Source: Vibrio sp. DW001 | GTDB lineage: Bacteria > Pseudomonadota > Gammaproteobacteria > Enterobacterales > Vibrionaceae | Length of the DNA: 64,000 bases | NCBI RefSeq assembly: GCF_029016285.1 | Contig: NZ_CP091975.1 | Location: forward strand, 2,046,001 to 2,110,000 | Reading direction: 5' to 3' | In this document: piece by piece, positions 60,458 to 64,000 of the stretch | Layout: each line of letters begins with the position of its first letter | How positions within the stretch are numbered: position 1 is the first letter of the stretch | Made by a program: the position numbers and the translations under genes | Notes under the pieces: model-generated | Seen by the model: only the letters and a program-made list of their open reading frames with translations | Databases searched by the model: none | Told to the model about the DNA's origin: nothing

Positions 60458-63400
60458 TAAGTTTTCCTTTTTTGTTATATCTCAATGCTAACAAAGATGG
60501 GGTAATTAACAGGGTTAGTACGGTTGCAAACACCAACCCTCCAGCGACAGTTGACGCGAGTTGGACCCAAAATTTGGCGATCGGCGCACCAAATTCAATC
60601 TTTCGGTTGAAAAGGTCGACATTCATTTCCAATACCATAGGCAGCAAACCTAGAACCGTTGTGACCGTGGTCATTAGGACAGGCCTAAGCCTCTGTAAAC
60701 CTGTATTGATAATGGCCTCTTGGACTGGTATCCCTTCTTTTACAAACTGATTAAAGGTGTCGATAAGAACAATATTATTGTTCACCACGATCCCGGCAAG
60801 CGCGATGATGCCTAACCCGCCCATTACGACCCCAAATGATTGCTGAGAGATAAGCAGACCCAGAAAAACACCAACGGTCGAAAACAGCACCGCACTCAGT
60901 ATTAAAAACGCCTGATAAAATGAGTTGAATTGAGTAATCAAGATGAGCCCCATCATGAACAGCGCACCCAAGAAGGCCTTGGTTAAGAAATCTTGTGATT
61001 CTTGTTGGTCCTCATTCTCGCCTTTGTATCGGATACGAACAGTGGGATCTGTCATCAAATCGGCCAGTTGCTCGTTGAGTAACGCAAATACGGTTTCTAG
61101 CTGAACTCCCTCTGCCAAATCAGCTTGGATCGTCAACACTTGCTTGCCATCGACCTTATGAATCGATGGCTGACGTTCTGACGGATAAACGCTCGCAAAG
61201 TTACTTATTGGCACCATTCCATGAGGGGTGTTGACTCTTATCGTTTGTAAGCTATCAAGATGTCGAAATGCCTTAGGATAACGAACCTTAATGTCTAACT
61301 CTTCATCGCTATCGTCGGGTCGATAATTACCAACGACTAGCCCCGTTGTTAACATCTGAACACTCGAACCAACCACTGTCGGATCGGCACCAAATGAAGA
61401 CGCTTTCTCCCTATCGATATCTATTTTCCATTCAATACTTGGTTGCTCCCCATCATCAGTTACATTGCGAAGTTGTGGCATCGAATTTAATAAGTGCTTC
61501 AGTTTATCTAAGGCAGGTTGAAGTTGATCTGACGCTAATGCGCTGACTTCGATTTGGAGTGCTTTACCGCTGTTCGGCCCATTACTCTCCGGTTGAACTT
61601 CTACCTGAATACCAGAAATACCTTGCAGTCGCTGCCGAACTTCCTCGGTGATCAGATTTAGATGAGGTCTATCTTGCCATGGAACCAAATTACCCCGTAC
61701 AAATCCGACAGCATCATCATTCCCTGTCTTTGAGTAGAGCGTGTCTATTCCATCTATATCTAGAATTCTGTTCTCGACCTCTTTCATCAGATCACTTTTT
61801 TCATAGATAGATAAATCGGCTGGCGAACGGATCGTAAGATTAAATACACCGGTATCAATTTTTGGGAAAAAGACGACACCTTTTCCATAGTTTGCATAGA
61901 GAACAAACACTGAGATTGAAAAAGCCAGTGCGATGGATAATGTATAAATAGGCCTGTTTACCACAACCGACAGAGCTTTAGCGTATAGGCGCGTTATCAT
62001 GTTCGCTTCAGAAACATCATCATTATTCGTTGAAGCGTTTGACGCTTCCTCTAAGACTCTCACTGGAGCCGATTTACCCGCAAAAACAGCCCCTAACGTC
62101 GGAACAAAGATTAAAGCCATAAACAGAGAAGCAACAAGAGTAAATATCAACGTTAAAGGCAGATACTTCATGAAATCGCCCATAATACCCGGCCAGAATA
62201 GCAGAGGTATAAAGGCAGCCAACGTTGTGGCAGTAGAGGCAATAATGGGCCAAGACATCCTATTTGCTGCGGTCAAGTAGGCCTGTTTTTTGTCTATACC
62301 CTTTGCCATCTCTTTAACGGCATACTCGGTCACGACAATCGCCCCGTCGACCAACATACCGACAGCCATGATCAAGCCAAATAGGACAATAATATTGATG
62401 GTCATACCGAAGGCGACCAATAAAATAATTCCAGTTAGAAATGCGCCAGGTATCGCAACGCCAACAAAAGCGGCGCTTCTCCAACCTAAAATCATAACGA
62501 TGACTATCACAACAAGAATCACCGCACTTGCCACATTGTTTTGCAAATCTGACAGCATATTCTTCACATCAATTGACGTATCACCGACATAGCTGATATC
62601 AATGCTACTTGGCCATGAAGCCGATTCCTCATCTATCAGAGCCCGAACTTTCTCAACCGTACTGATCGTGTTTTCACCCGCTCTTTTTTTAACATCTAAC
62701 GTAATAGCCCGTTGGCCATTAAGGCGGGTTATGGTTATCGGATCTTCGTAAACACGTCGAATTGAGCCTATATCACCAAAGGTAACGACCTTGTCACCAG
62801 AGACTTTTATCGGCATAGATAAAATATCGGACATTTCTTCGAAAACCGACGGTACTTTGATGGCAAATCGCCCCTTACCTGTATCCATGTTTCCTGCGGC
62901 AATAAGACGATTGTTACGAGAAAGCAGATTTAAAATAGACGAGTGATCAAGCTGATAGCTCTCCAATAACAGCGGGTCTAGTAACACCTCCACCGACTCT
63001 TTGCGTTCTCCTCCAATATCCACATTAAGTACTTCGGGAAACGCTTCTATTTGATCCTGAACCGTTTTAGATAATGTTATCAACGTGCTTTCTGGTACGC
63101 TGCCCGAAAGTACAACTGTCAACGCTGGAGCCCATGCAGCAAGAGTGATCTCTTTAACGATTGGAGCTTCGGTATCCGGTGGAAGTTCCCCCTTCGCAAG
63201 TTCAACCTGTTGACGAACATTCGCCAATGCAATGTCTTTACTTATGGTGGGTTCAAATTCGAGAGAGATAGTTACGAGCCCTTCGTTTGCATCACTTAGC
63301 ATCTCTTTGATACCTTCGATATCATTGAGTTTTTTCTCTATTGGTCGCAGCAATAAACGCTCAGCATCATCTGGTGAAATACCATCATGCGACACAGAAA

Positions 63401-63542
63401 TACTAATAAAAGGAAGCGGCACATCGGGGTCTGACTCTTTCGGAGCAATACTATAACTAACGGCACCGACGAATATAAGTATGATCAACAAGAGAATGAA
63501 CGTACGACTTCGTTCGATTGCAAAGCGAATAACACTATTCAT
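60438..63542 (-). CDS. RND efflux pump inner-membrane transporter (HAE-1 like)
   Basis: 1034 residues. Twelve membrane helices with the usual RND layout, first helix near 12-32, two large periplasmic loops. The helix-4 proton motif is GMLVDGAIVVTEY with a single Asp; AcrB has two adjacent. The N-terminal segment PKESDPDVPLPFISISV is typical of drug/divalent-type HAE pumps. Periplasmic adaptor gene lies immediately upstream (8-base overlap). No outer-membrane channel gene is in the window. Confidence 0.93.
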   Translation of the reverse strand: MNSVIRFAIERSRTFILLLIILIFVGAVSYSIAPKESDPDVPLPFISISVSHDGISPDDAERLLLRPIEKKLNDIEGIKEMLSDANEGLVTISLEFEPTISKDIALANVRQQVELAKGELPPDTEAPIVKEITLAAWAPALTVVLSGSVPESTLITLSKTVQDQIEAFPEVLNVDIGGERKESVEVLLDPLLLESYQLDHSSILNLLSRNNRLIAAGNMDTGKGRFAIKVPSVFEEMSDILSMPIKVSGDKVVTFGDIGSIRRVYEDPITITRLNGQRAITLDVKKRAGENTISTVEKVRALIDEESASWPSSIDISYVGDTSIDVKNMLSDLQNNVASAVILVVIVIVMILGWRSAAFVGVAIPGAFLTGIILLVAFGMTINIIVLFGLIMAVGMLVDGAIVVTEYAVKEMAKGIDKKQAYLTAANRMSWPIIASTATTLAAFIPLLFWPGIMGDFMKYLPLTLIFTLVASLFMALIFVPTLGAVFAGKSAPVRVLEEASNASTNNDDVSEANMITRLYAKALSVVVNRPIYTLSIALAFSISVFVLYANYGKGVVFFPKIDTGVFNLTIRSPADLSIYEKSDLMKEVENRILDIDGIDTLYSKTGNDDAVGFVRGNLVPWQDRPHLNLITEEVRQRLQGISGIQVEVQPESNGPNSGKALQIEVSALASDQLQPALDKLKHLLNSMPQLRNVTDDGEQPSIEWKIDIDREKASSFGADPTVVGSSVQMLTTGLVVGNYRPDDSDEELDIKVRYPKAFRHLDSLQTIRVNTPHGMVPISNFASVYPSERQPSIHKVDGKQVLTIQADLAEGVQLETVFALLNEQLADLMTDPTVRIRYKGENEDQQESQDFLTKAFLGALFMMGLILITQFNSFYQAFLILSAVLFSTVGVFLGLLISQQSFGVVMGGLGIIALAGIVVNNNIVLIDTFNQFVKEGIPVQEAIINTGLQRLRPVLMTTVTTVLGLLPMVLEMNVDLFNRKIEFGAPIAKFWVQLASTVAGGLVFATVLTLLITPSLLALRYNKKGKLNELSYE

Positions 63543-64000
63543 TGTTCGTTGCCTCTACTCGAAAAATATTGACCGATTCTCCCGCACTTACAAAACCTTG
63601 GCCCAAAACAATAACGTCCACGCCTCGACTCAACCCTTTTATCCACGCACCATCTTGGTCCGTTTTTAGGATATCAATTGGCTCAAACCTTACCTTTCCG
63701 TCGACAACACTCTTAATACCAAGCTCACCGTCAGTACCTAACACTAGAATCGAAGGTGATACTTTGATTGCGGGTTCCACCCCTAGCGGAAGCTCGATCT
63801 CTGCGCTGGTTCCTGCATACAAGATATTATTCCGATTCGGTACCTTTATTTCGATACGGAAGGTATTCGTTGCTTGGTCTGAAACACTTGATAAGTAGTT
63901 AATTTGCCCCTCTATTAAGCGGTTATCCAGTGTTCGAATTTTTGCTTCCTTCTGGTTCCGCAAAAGATAAATATCGTTCTCCGTAACTGAACCGCTGACA
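63535..64000 (-). CDS. RND periplasmic adaptor, partial (5' end outside window)
   Basis: Only the C-terminal about 155 residues are visible. The reading frame is open to the window edge (the frame continues as VSGSVTENDIYLLRNQK before the TTG at 63963), so that TTG is internal and not a start. The sequence shows a membrane-fusion-protein beta-barrel: TFRIEIKVPNRNNILYAGTSAEIELPLG and later GSTPS-free repeats of the barrel. Pairs with the overlapping RND gene. Confidence 0.85.
   Translation of the reverse strand, partial: VSGSVTENDIYLLRNQKEAKIRTLDNRLIEGQINYLSSVSDQATNTFRIEIKVPNRNNILYAGTSAEIELPLGVEPAIKVSPSILVLGTDGELGIKSVVDGKVRFEPIDILKTDQDGAWIKGLSRGVDVIVLGQGFVSAGESVNIFRVEATNNE

Noticed and set aside
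63961..63963. TTG as start of the RND adaptor gene
   Set aside because: The frame is open to the window edge and encodes typical adaptor sequence before the TTG, so the gene is cut by the window.

Overview
The window looks like chromosomal DNA of a marine gammaproteobacterium, most likely a Vibrio or close relative. This rests on moderate-to-low GC by eye, dense short-overlap operons, and Vibrio-like protein sequences. No RNA gene, insertion sequence, phage gene or CRISPR array was seen. The species call is an inference from gene style, not from a marker gene.

Layout. (1) 1-4.8 kb: an AcoR-type sigma-54 activator, with a sigma-54 promoter pointing left at a gene whose start is just inside the window, then an Asp/Glu racemase, a divergent LysR regulator and a PLP enzyme of the ACC deaminase/D-cysteine desulfhydrase family. 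(2) 4.8-6.4 kb: small genes, including a 72-residue protein under a near-ideal LexA box, and a fasciclin lipoprotein. (3) 6.4-33 kb: an accessory block built around three exported caspase-like proteases. The first lies in an operon with a PPC-like protein, a CHASE2 protein with no output domain and a small periplasmic protein. A DUF900-type alpha/beta hydrolase is divergent from it. A seven-gene operon follows (LolD/MacB-like ABC exporter, LolA-like carrier, beta-barrel, LytS-type kinase, LytTR regulator), whose first ribosome binding site is locked in a hairpin. Then come a kinase-like protein, an SMP-30 protein, a 1695-residue helical-propeller-caspase protein, a GGDEF/EAL protein and a third caspase.

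(4) 33-55 kb: a nearly complete purine catabolic island. Guanine is deaminated (guanine deaminase), xanthine oxidised (XdhABC) and urate oxidised by the membrane enzyme PuuD. UraH and UraD then yield allantoin. Allantoinase is fused to an amidase. Allantoate amidohydrolase and a ureidoglycine-glyoxylate aminotransferase follow, and a gamma-glutamyltransferase-like protein is a candidate oxamate hydrolase. A nucleoside-type ABC importer with a BMP binding protein and a RutR-like TetR regulator complete it. The four transcription units carry -24/-12 (GG-N10-GC) elements embedded in RutR-like palindromes, which suggests nitrogen-type sigma-54 control plus a local repressor.

(5) 55-64 kb: LysR, a small gene coupled to a HAD phosphatase, an overlapping methyltransferase-acetyltransferase-phosphotransferase trio, and an RND efflux operon whose last gene is a quinone-oxidoreductase-like protein. 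The RND adaptor gene runs off the right edge.

The best candidate for an undescribed system is the envelope caspase block. All three caspases keep the His/Cys dyad and all start with signal peptides, so they should act outside the cytoplasm. They sit beside CHASE2 and two-component sensors and an envelope lipid/lipoprotein-type exporter.
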